This document shows, piece by piece, positions 11,148 through 20,209 of a DNA stretch of 64,000 bases. Position 1 is the stretch's first letter. Every line of letters begins with the position of its first letter. Location of the stretch: assembly GCA_010015675.1 (NCBI GenBank), contig ML977014.1, forward strand, positions 224,800 to 288,799. The letters run 5' to 3'. Origin of the DNA: Byssothecium circinans. Taxonomy: Eukaryota; Ascomycota; Dothideomycetes; Pleosporales; Massarinaceae. The notes under the pieces were generated by a model. It saw only the letters and a list, made by a program, of their open reading frames with translations. It ran no database searches and was not told the DNA's origin. The position numbers and the translations under genes are program-made.

Positions 11148-12189
11148 ATGGTTTTAGAAGCTTCTATGATCATGTACGTCCCATCAAACACCGCTGACAA
11201 GTCATCCGCTAACCTTCAACAGTGTCGACAACAGCGAAAGTAGCCGCAATGGAGATTACGTGTATGGGAACTATCTAAGAAACGGAGAGCTTTGCTGACT
11301 AGAGCAGCCCTTCACGATGGGAAGCGCAAGCGGATGCCGTCAACCTCATCTTCTCCGCAAAGACGCAAGCCAACCCAGAGTCGTCGGTCGGTCTTATGAG
11401 CATGGGAGGCAACACACCCGAGATCCTCACAACTTTGACAACGGACATCGGTAAAATTCTCGATGGCCTGCACAGGACAAAGATAAGAGGGAGTTCGCAT
11501 CTCTCGACCGGCATCAACGTCGCTGCAGTACGCAATCACAAATGGCCTTTCCCGCATGCGCAAACTAACGTTGTGTATAGCTAGCCCTCAAGCACCGACA
11601 GAACAAGTCCCAGAAGCAGCGAATAATTATGTTCACTTGCAGCCCGATCGAGGAGGATGAGAAAGAGCTTGTCAAGCTGTCGAAGCGCATGAAGAAGAAC
11701 GGCATCAACGTTGACATCATCGCATTCGGAGAGCTAAACGAAGAGACGACTAGAAAGCTCGAGAAGTTCAGCGAGGCCTGTCAGAGCTCCGAAGGCTCCC
11801 ACCTGGCCATCATCCAACCTAGTTCGAACCTTCTCAGCGACTCTCTCGTTACCACACCGATACTCGGCGGCGATGGCAGCTCGGGCGGCGGAGCTGGGGC
11901 CAGTGGATCCGGCGGTGGTGATGGTGGTGGCAACTCTTTTGAGTTCGGCGTGGACCCGTCGGTCGACCCGGAGCTGGCTTTGGCGCTGCGGATGAGTTAC
12001 GAGGAAGAGAAGGCGCGACAAGACAAGGAGAGCAAGTCCAAGGAGGATGCCGAGGGCAAAACGGAGCTAGAGCAGATAGCTGAGGGCGATGAGAAGCAGC
12101 CTTTGCTGGACGATCAAGGCCGGCCTAGTGGCAGTGGTAGCGGAAGCAAAGACAAGAAGGATGATCCGGACAAGATGGACACGGCGTGA
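11148..12189 (+). CDS. rpn10: 26S proteasome regulatory subunit Rpn10
   Basis: Polyubiquitin receptor of the 19S regulatory particle. Four exons: 11148-11173, 11223-11261, 11308-11527 and 11581-12189, all phase-consistent, giving 297 residues. The N-terminal VWA domain (about 1-185) starts MVLEASMIIVDNSE, the usual Rpn10 opening, and includes MGGNTPEILTTLTTDIGKIL and IDIIAFG-like strands (NVDIIAFGELNEET). A glycine-rich linker follows. The ubiquitin-interacting motif is DPELALALRMSYEEEKARQ at about 215-235. The acidic C-terminus contains EEKA...KDDPDKMD. Length is close to other fungal Rpn10 proteins. An AATAAA sits about 150 bp after the stop. Three introns packed in the first 430 bp are typical of fungal housekeeping genes. 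Confidence 0.95.
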
Positions 12190-12339
12190 AGCTGACGCCA
12201 TGATTCGATGAGGCATGTAGGATCTCCTATGAGCATTCTAGGCGTTGAGGGTGGAACAATGACTGGCGCTTGACTCGTGCAGATCTAAGAATCACTACGA
12301 GTGCGGTATATGTCTAGACTTCTGTATTACAAGACCACC

Positions 12340-12345
12340 AATAAA
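12340..12345 (+). terminator. Possible rpn10 polyadenylation signal AATAAA
   Basis: Canonical AATAAA about 150 bp after the rpn10 stop, in the 458-bp convergent gap between rpn10 and trs23. Nothing else is seen in that gap. Confidence 0.4.
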
Positions 12346-12647
12346 ATTGTCAAAAGTGATGCGCCCTATCTATCAAGCCATGGTCCGATTACGCCGGTTA
12401 TTCATGCGTTAATAATCGCAATCCAAACCCACACAAGTGCATTGCCTCGCTGCAGTCCGAAGCCGTCATCTTTGGACTGATAACTTAGCTGTCGCATACA
12501 CCCCATCCGGTACGACTGGTGCTGGTCCTCTCATGCGGGCAAAGGTACCCTGGCATCCTCGGGCGCAAACTTCACTTCGCAGGTAGTCGCGCTTTGCCGT
12601 CATGCTCTCCTTGCTTATATGTTCATAGACCTCGACGACCATGTTGC

Positions 12648-13205
12648 TCACCCTCTGACCTTCACAAATCCGTCCAACCCTCTATCGAACTTCTCGCATC
12701 GCACTGGCATCTCCACTGTATAGAACGGATTCTTCATTACAAAGTCCGCATACAACTCGTATATTTTCTTGATCATCGTGTCTATGTTCGGCTGCTGGGG
12801 TTCCGTAAATAGTAAGAACTTGACTCCGGTGAGCGTTTGGAAGCATTGCATGCGAAATTGTGAGGTCTCGAGGACTTCGAGGCCGGTTGCGCGGGCAGCA
12901 AACGGGGTCGGCGTGAGGTTTCCGGAGGGCGTGGGCGGCGCAGGAGGGTTGGGACAGAGTTGCTTGGTGATTTCATGCATGCTGAAGGGATCAGTATGAG
13001 TAAAGGGAGCTTGGATGAGGTACAAGTACCCGTGAAATGATCCAGCTACCATGAGGAGGTCGTTGCTGGAGAGCTTGTTCAGACCGGTGTGGAATTCGCG
13101 ATTGTAGATCAAACCGCCGGACTTGCTGATTATAAAGAGAGCAAAGACGACCCTACATTCATGAGTTTTGCTATATACAAGACAAGAGCGGATTGCTTCT
13201 TACAT
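12648..13205 (-). CDS. trs23: TRAPP complex core subunit Trs23/TRAPPC4
   Basis: Core subunit of the TRAPP tethering complexes, part of the Ypt1/Rab1 guanine-nucleotide exchange surface at the ER-Golgi. Longin-like fold. The frame needs three exons: the bases AT at 13205-13204, then 13152-13030, then 12981-12648. Introns are 13203-13153 (51 nt, GTAAGA...TGTAG) and 13029-12982 (48 nt, GTACTT...TTCAG). The product is 152 residues and starts MVVFALFIISKSGGLIYNRE, as expected for this family; it continues LLMVAGSFHG and ends with FLLFTEPQQPNIDTMIKKIY and NPFYTVEMPVRCEKFD. The second intron is in frame, so it would be missed by ORF calling; removal joins SFHG to MHEITKQL as expected. The first intron interrupts the ATG itself. 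Confidence 0.88.
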
Positions 13206-13698
13206 GGTGGGCGGACGAGCTCGAACTGTGCTATAGAAGAGAAGATAGTAGTCGTGCGAACAGTCAAACTGAAAGTTGGCACCCTTTGCATTCATACAAC
13301 GAGAGATCTCCCTTCCCTGGGTATTGCGAACACAGACTCAGCAAGGAGTGTAAGACTGGAGGTGTGGAGTAGACGCACGAACCACGTGTTGCGGAAGTGA
13401 ATGGACGACCGGGGTCCACCTGCGCGTCTACCGGCCGGTCCTTTCCCCTCCGAAGCTGTTACAGTACATGACGAGGTTCCGTTTGGTGAACCCTCGAGCT
13501 TAGCAGTAGCGGCAGCCTCATTCGTTTCTCCTCCCCCCAAACCAACGTCGACCTCATTCCAAATTTCATATCTATTACCTGCGAGTCGCCCTCGCCCCGC
13601 ACTTGGTCCCGACAACCACCCCGCTGAGAGGCCACCAACACTCGTCGTGTGAGCTGCGTGATCCCTCCTCGTCTCTCCCCTTCGTCGCCGCCGTCACT
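13206..13698. promoter_or_regulatory. Shared promoter region trs23/E2 enzyme
   Basis: About 490 bp between divergent start codons, pyrimidine-rich on the plus strand toward 13650-13690 just before the E2 start. No defined motif. Confidence 0.4.
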
Positions 13699-15281
13699 AT
13701 GTCTAACCAGTCTATTCTCCGTATCACGCGCGTACGTGTTTGCTCTACGCAATATGAGACAAGTACGCAAGCTAACCTCTCCATAGGAACTGAGCGAGAT
13801 CCAGCGCGGGCCGGACCTCTCGCTCGCTGTTGCCTGCCGAGATATCGACGTCCGACACGTACGCGCCCTCATCATTGGCCCTCCGGACACGCCCTATGAG
13901 TTTGGCTTCTTCGAATTCGCTGTTAAGTTCACGAAAGAGTATCCAACCAAGGCGCCGAGTGTGAACGCTATCACCACCAATGGAGGACGTACTAGGTTCA
14001 ATCCGAACATCTATGCGGCCGGCAGGGTATGCTTGTCAATTCTTGGGTACGTTATAACGGGAAGAAACAACTGGGGGGGGGGGGGGGGCTCGTCGAGAAG
14101 CTTCACAAAACTCTTGGTGAGAATGTGACGGCTGCGACTCAATCGAGCCCATCGGTCATACGTCGGTTGGGAAGGATTCGGCTAACACATCACAGCACAT
14201 GGCGCGGCGAGCGAGGCGAGGAGTGGTCCTCCGCTCAAGGTCTCGAGTCCATCCTCATCTCTATCCAGAGCCTCATGTCGGCCAATCCATACGAGAACGA
14301 GCCCGGCTTCGAGGACGCAAAGTCAGACTACGATAAGAAGAACCAGGCACTGTACGTTGACAAGATCCGCCACGAGACCCTGCGCATCTCTATCATCGAA
14401 CGATTAGAGGACTATCTCGGCATTGATCGTGGCAAGGCTCCCGGCGTCACGGTCTACAACGCAGAAGAAGAGTACCAGTCTAGCGCTGCCGACGCTCCTT
14501 TTGAGCCCTTCAAAGATCTTTGCAAGCGACGATTCTTATGGTACTACTCTTCCTACATTGCCAGCGTGGACAAAGAGCTGCAGAAGCACAAAGATGGTGA
14601 TCGGTTTGAGAAGATGCCTTTCGAAGGCCCCGGCAACGCTATGGAGGGTACGTTTCAATACTCAGCGTTGAAGAAGCGTCTTGAGGTCATCCATGACCGG
14701 TTGAACCAAGAGGCGCAAAACTGGGCTGCAGAGGGTAGACTTGCTGTGCAGAGGGAGGCTGGGATTGCCAGCAATCTTCAACGCCAGTTCGAGCAAATTG
14801 TTGAGAACTACAAGGCGAACGATGCCATTGCTCTCAATTTGGAGCTGGTCGACAAAAATCCTTTCGTGTGGCGCCTTCTACTCTTCGGTCGGCCAATGAC
14901 CAATCTCGACGGTGGTAGGTGATCGCCTTGAACATCGTGAATGCTGGAAAGTATTCCACTGACAATAGTGCAGGCATGTTTGGGGTCATGATCTATCTTA
15001 GCCCTAGATTCCCCGATGTACTGCCCCGCGTGAAGTTCGAGACGCCCTTGTTTCATCATCGAGTGTCACCTGCCGGCGACCTGTGCTACGACGCTTCTCG
15101 GAAAGATGATATGAAGTCGCACATCGAAGCCATCATTGAAGCTATCGAGGAAGAATCACCAGCCTACGATCCCCGAACTCTTGTCAACCTAGAAGCTGCT
15201 AGGCTGTTCTGGGGTACTCCGGATGAGAAGAAGATGTACAATCGTCGCCTCAGGAGATCAGTCCAGGATAGCGTCGAGTGA
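13699..15281 (+). CDS. Ubiquitin-conjugating enzyme with two UBC domains (UBE2Z-like)
   Basis: E2 enzyme that would carry ubiquitin or a ubiquitin-like protein on cysteine. Four exons: 13699-13731, 13787-14046, 14196-14914 and 14974-15281, giving 439 residues. Domain 1 (about 5-155) has FNPNIYAAGRVCLSILGTW with Cys93, then SAQGLESILISIQSLM and ANPYENEPGFE, all typical of the UBE2Z/UBE2O-like group. After a helical linker of about 130 residues, a second UBC-like domain (about 300-430) has FGVMIYLSPRFPDVLPRVKF, a HH-containing strand, and SPAGDLCYD with Cys375 at the active-site position. The last codons lie on a possible donor (GTGAGT at 15278), so a short extra exon ending near 15345 cannot be excluded. 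Intron 2 holds 16 consecutive Gs (14073-14088). Divergent from trs23. Confidence 0.9.
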
Positions 15282-15758
15282 GTTGTACAATCCGTGAGGT
15301 TCATCACAGGCTAACTATACGACCAGTAACTGCTAGTGGCATTGCATTCTTGGCGGGTTTCACTCAGTCATCACAGACAGCAATTGACGACGAAACGGCT
15401 CCCATTGATTTTTAGAAAGATTGATACCCGGACCTGGGCGCTATGGGGGTCCACTTACTTGCATGAAGATAAGGAGTACGGAATGGCGTAATTCGCATTT
15501 TGAGCATGGCGTCACCAGCGTATGTCTTGACAAGCGGTGTATATAGCATGATAATATATTGACTGGAGTTAATCATCTCAAAACTGTATGCGCCTTCGTT
15601 ACTTCGCAGTCCTGAAGGTGGAGATATGCCTAGACATTTAATACGTGGGGTCCAAGCTCAAGCGATTGAAGAACCCCATGTTCCCATCCGATCTGAAGGC
15701 GAAAATGACACACAAACATTCCATCAATTGATCCGACACAGCATCTCCCGTACGCACC
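15282..15758. other. Intergenic
   Basis: 3' region of the E2 gene and promoter of the sterol decarboxylase gene; nothing else seen. Confidence 0.5.
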
Positions 15759-16926
15759 ATGTCGGAACCCAAACCAATCTCTTCTTTTGGAAAAGTAGTA
15801 GTCGTCGGTGGCTGCGGTTTCTTGGGCAGTCATATCGTACAACTCATTCTCGAGCGACACCCGGAGTCCCAAATATCAGTTCTCGACCTGCGCACCAATA
15901 CAAATCGGAACGCTGACCCCAGGGTCTCGTACCATGATGGCGATATCACCGACCTGAGCGCGATGCAAGCAATCTTTGCGAAGATTAAGCCCGACGTCGT
16001 CATCCATACAGCTTCCCCACACTTCCATCTACCACCCCAAATCCACGATAAGGTCAACGTCGACGGCACAAAGAACCTACTCAAAGCAGCGCAGGATTCT
16101 GGGGTCAAAGCATTCGTGTATACGAGCTCAGCAAGTGTGGTCTTGGGTCCTGAAATGCAGCTTGTGAATGCGGACGAGACGTGGCCGTTAATCACAGGGG
16201 CTGCGCAGCCGGAGTATTACACCACTACAAAGGTAAGGCAGTATTGTACTTTCAGCAAGGTATATTCACTAATCGCGCCTCTAGGCATATGCTGAAACAG
16301 CAGTCCTCGAAGCAAACAGAACACCTGCAAACTTCTTAACCTGCGCCATCCGTCCAGCCGGCATATTCGGTGAAGGCGACGTGCAAGTCCTGCCTCCAAT
16401 CATTACCGCCTACTGGAAAGGCCAAACCAAGTTCCAAGTCGGCGACAATGAGAACCTCTTTGACTTCACCTATGTTGGCAATGTCGCCTATGGGCACCTC
16501 CTCGCTGCTCAAGCCCTGCTTCAAACGCACCGTATCCTCCCGACCGTGCCTCTTGACACCGAGCGCATAGACGGTGAGGCCTTCTTCATCACCAACGGTC
16601 AACCCGTATATTTCTGGGACTTTGCGCGGGGAGTCTGGCATGCAGCTGGTGATCGGAGACAATTGAACCAAGTATGGAGGCTGGACAAGGATTTTGCTTC
16701 GGCAGTGGGAGCGGTTTTGGAGACCATATTTTGGGTTCTGGGTAAGAAACCAAGTCTCACGAGGCAGCAGGTCAGATATAGCACGATGTCAAAATATCAT
16801 AATATTGACAAGGCGAGGAGGAGGCTGGGGTATCAGCCTTTGGTCGAGTTGGATGAGGGAATCAAGAGGGGTGTGCAGTACATTCTGGATCAGAAGCAGA
16901 AGGAGGGCGAGAAGAAGGCACAGTAA
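15759..16926 (+). CDS. erg26: Sterol-4-alpha-carboxylate 3-dehydrogenase (decarboxylating)
   Basis: NAD(P)-dependent 3-beta-HSD family enzyme that oxidatively decarboxylates 4-carboxysterols in C4 demethylation of ergosterol synthesis, at the ER with Erg25, Erg27 and Erg28. Exons 15759-16232 and 16285-16926 (intron 52 nt) give 371 residues. The Rossmann nucleotide-binding motif VVVGGCGFLGSH is at residues 14-25 and FVYTSSASVV at 119-128. The catalytic YxxxK is Y154-K158; the intron falls directly after K158. Downstream, IRPAGIFGEGD and DFTYVGNVAYGHLLAA are family hallmarks, as is EAFFITNGQPVYFWDF. Length agrees with fungal Erg26. More distant 3-beta-HSD paralogues exist in fungi, so function rather than family is the uncertain part. 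Confidence 0.88.
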
Positions 16927-17284
16927 TCATGTCCCTTCTCGATGATGTGCCATATCAAGGAATGGTGAGAGGAGAGCTTTTACATACTGCGCATGATCAT
17001 TGTAGATATTGTAATACGTGCTATGATAGTTACTGAAACCTCCAATGTTGCAACACTCATACGATATCCATGAATATGCCCTTGGGATTATGGAGTCCAC
17101 CATCACCAGCCAATGACATAGTCTCAATCCATCCATCTCTGTGAACGTTTCATTTCAATGTTGGACAATTTTTGGGATCACGTGCTAGCGCGACGCGCTG
17201 AGTCAGCACATCCATCTTAAGCCCTCCAACGCCATATTTCTTTCACATCCCCACCGCCGCCACGATGGCCCTCACACCCCCACA
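16927..17284. other. Intergenic
   Basis: 358 bp of 3' flank and promoter; the region near 17.18-17.28 kb precedes the next start. No defined element. Confidence 0.4.
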
Positions 17285-19060
17285 ATGTCCGCTCCCACGC
17301 TCCCTGCGTCCGCCTACGAGGCTCTCGAGCTCCCCGAATCGACCGTGAAACTCCTGACAACATCCAAGCCCTCTTCCACTTCCGACATTGCCTCTCCAAA
17401 CTTGCTCCAAAACGCGCAATCGCCAGAACAACGTCTCGCTCCAAATCAGTCGTCGATAGTACTATACGCCGAACTTCTACTGCATATACGGACGGTCACG
17501 CTCTTTGCTTCGCTACGGTCGGTGCATACGAGAGAGACCAAGGCGAAACTTTCTACAGATGGGTGCGAGATTATTGTAAGCCATGAGGGCGAGGAAGCAA
17601 GGATAAGGTTACCGATTGAGGTCCAGGGTGGGGGTGACGCTGCACTTGAGTTGCCCGCGCAGCCGCCAAGTAAGGAATTGACCCTGCGGTTACAGATTGA
17701 AGAGAAGGATGGGACTGATATGCTTGGGCCGCTACAGTCGGAGGAGAGGAAGGTGAACATTGTGCCCTGGGACGGTGCCACTTTGGAGGCTATGGATAAT
17801 GTGGAGATCTGCTGCAAGAGCTGTGGGAGCAGGGTTGTGAACAAGGGAAAGGTACATGAGTGGAGGGATCTGCCGAACGAGAATTGGGCCGAGATGATGG
17901 ATTTCTGGCACTGTCATAAGCCGGATGACCATCACCTGCACGATCACACACATGATGCTGTTGTAGGAAAGAAAGGCTACGCTGCTGGGAACCGATTACA
18001 AGCTGCTGAGGGTCTGGGCTTCGTTGATCTGGCAAGCTTTCTGCTGAAGGAGCAGGATTGCGGAGGCGCTGAGGTAAGTAGTCCGTGCGCTCTCTCTTTT
18101 TCACATGGATATATGGCATACAAAGTATGACATGTATTCGGGCGCCAAGAAGGCGACCTTAGCCTTCTCAGTGGCATCGTCGTCGATACAACCGCCCTAG
18201 AACAACTCAAGCTCCATTACACTTAACCTGCAGTGCTTTGTGGATCCTCTTCCTCTGCGTCGATGGGCTTACTGGTGCTGTGGGGGAGCGGTCTGGTCGT
18301 TTCACCGTTGTTTTTTGCCCCGAGACCCTTGGGAACATCGGGATAAGATTAGACTACATACTCTCCTAAACGATATTTCCTCTTTGCCGCATCGCTACTC
18401 CCATTTGTAGAAAGCGCTGACAGGTATATACAGGTATCCTTTGAACAGGACGGTCAGGAAAAGTCAATACAATGCAAGCAATGCAGACACGTCCTAGGTG
18501 CGCAAGACAATAGTACAGAGGGCTGGCGCATCTGGAAATGGTGCATCGGCATCTCTACCTCTGATACCTCTGATACCTCATCCTCGCCTTCATCTCCACC
18601 CACCCCATATTTCATAACCTACTCGACCCAGAAATGGATATCAGCCCGCATCCTCCACCTAATCGAGAACAGTGGCGTTCGAAAATTCCACATCCATCCA
18701 TCCTTTCCCTCCCATTCACCTGCATCCCCCTCACCGTCCCTACCAACCTCCACTACGTCCCTTTTACTATGGGTCTTCACCCTAGACCTCTTCTACTCGT
18801 CCTCCATCCCCTCACCATTAGGTCGCAACGACCCTGTCCGTGCCGTCAAAATCTTCTATCAGCACCAGACTTGGTCGCCGCCGCAGCCGGGAGAGGTGGA
18901 AAAGGCAGATGTTGAGGATGTGGAGTGGCCGGAGCATTTGTTCTGGGAGTTGAAGGAGGCGTTAGAGGGGAGTGGGAAGGTGCTTCCGGTGGGTTCTAGG
19001 GGGTTTAAAGGATGGGCTGTGGGGTTGCTGGAAAGGTTTGATGTTGGCGATCTGAGGTAG
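17285..19060 (+). CDS. UBE3D-like E2-binding protein (HECT_2 family), exon structure uncertain
   Basis: Family of proteins that bind ubiquitin-loaded E2 enzymes (human UBE3D). The N-terminal exon, from ATG 17285 to a GTAAGT donor at 18073, is clear: it contains CCKSCGSRVV and WRDLPNENWAEMMDFWHCHK plus a His-rich HHLHDHTHD stretch, all diagnostic. The C-terminal part is also clear in a later frame from about 18434: SIQCKQCRHVLG and EGWRIWKW, the second Cys pair of the family, running to a TAG at 19058-19060 via EHLFWELKEALEGSG. Between 18073 and 18430 I could not find a set of introns that keeps one open frame; an open piece reading EGDLSLLSGIVVDTTALEQL (18147-18206) has no in-phase acceptor. 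Either there are unusual introns or the gene carries a frameshift. Total length would be near 500 residues. Confidence 0.65.
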
Positions 19061-20209
19061 CAGAACGGGGTAGAGAAACAAGGGGATAGAGGGATAGATG
19101 TGGGAGAAGCGAAGGAAGGAACAAGGTTGTTTAGCATGAGACGTGTAATACTGTGTCAAAAGCCCTTGCATCGCTTTTCTTATCAAAGAAGGAGCAATCA
19201 TCGCCACTAGTACTAAGTACAGTAGGGTATTAACATAAGGAAAAAATACGATAAGGATAAGGCGCACTAGCCTTAGAACTTAAACGACTTAGGATAAACG
19301 ATTATGTAAGCGGAGCGGATTAACTTGCGTCCAACACACACAAAACGTGTTAAACCTTAACACTTTGGCAACGAGTGACCACTGTTGCCTGCTTGGCGCC
19401 ACTGAGGCCTTTGGCCCACGGCGGACCAGATAAATATACGCTCTTTTCCCCTAGCTGCGCGCAACAACTCGCCTCGCAACTCATCTTCGTCCATCGTTGC
19501 ATCGCCGAAATCAGCATCTTGCCAACCAGCTCCGTCGTTGACTTCAGTGGATTTGAGCCTCTAGTTTTGATAATATGACTTAGCGGATGCTGATTTTAGC
19601 GATGCAACGATGGACGAAGATGAGTTGCGAGGCGAGTTGTTGCGCGCAGCTAGGGGAAAAGAGCGTATATTTATCTGGTCCGCCGTGGGCCAAAGGCCTC
19701 AGTGGCGCCAAGCAGGCAACAGTGGTCACTCGTTGCCAAAGTGTTAAGGTTTAACACGTTTTGTGTGTGTTGGATGCAAGTTAATCCGCTCCGCTTACGT
19801 AATCGTTCATCCAAAGTTGTTTGAGTTTAAAGGCCGGTGCGCCTTATCTGTGTTTTTTCCTTGTGTTGATACCCTACTGTACTCAGTACTAGTGGCGATG
19901 ATTGCTCCTTCTTTGATTAGTCCAACGATACACAAGGGCCATGGCACGCCATCATGAATAGAATGTCTTGGTCGTCTTTCGTATTGTATGTACTGCGTGA
20001 TATCATATCCTATCCTATTCCCGATGCTGATGCTAGATGCTAAATGGTAAAACAATGCCCGTCCGTAAATGCACGCCGTGGTATCATATGGTCTTCCCTC
20101 CCCTCCTGAACCGTTGTCCCTATCCATGCAACTACCCAAAAAAACGGTATCAAAGAATCCAACCATCACAACCTTTTGTGTTCCCTTGATTCGCGCATTT
20201 CACACCCGC
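19061..20209. other. Intergenic, mostly occupied by a fold-back element
   Basis: Apart from the inverted repeat at 19162-19939, the flanks hold no gene. 19940-20209 is the 3' side of scm3. Confidence 0.6.
19162..19939. mobile_element. Long terminal inverted-repeat (fold-back/MITE-like) element
   Basis: A left arm (19162-19519) is repeated in reverse complement as a right arm (19586-19939), separated by about 66 bp. The outer ends are GCCCTTG...CAAGGGC. The inner two thirds of the arms are nearly identical (for example cattgcccacggcgg-type blocks around 19420 and 19680), while the outer 100 bp have more differences, many of them transitions plus a small indel. No transposase is encoded; the only reading is a short ORF (plus strand from 19610) starting MDEDELRGELLRAARG. 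A non-autonomous DNA transposon is the simplest reading. I see no clear target-site duplication. Confidence 0.75.
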
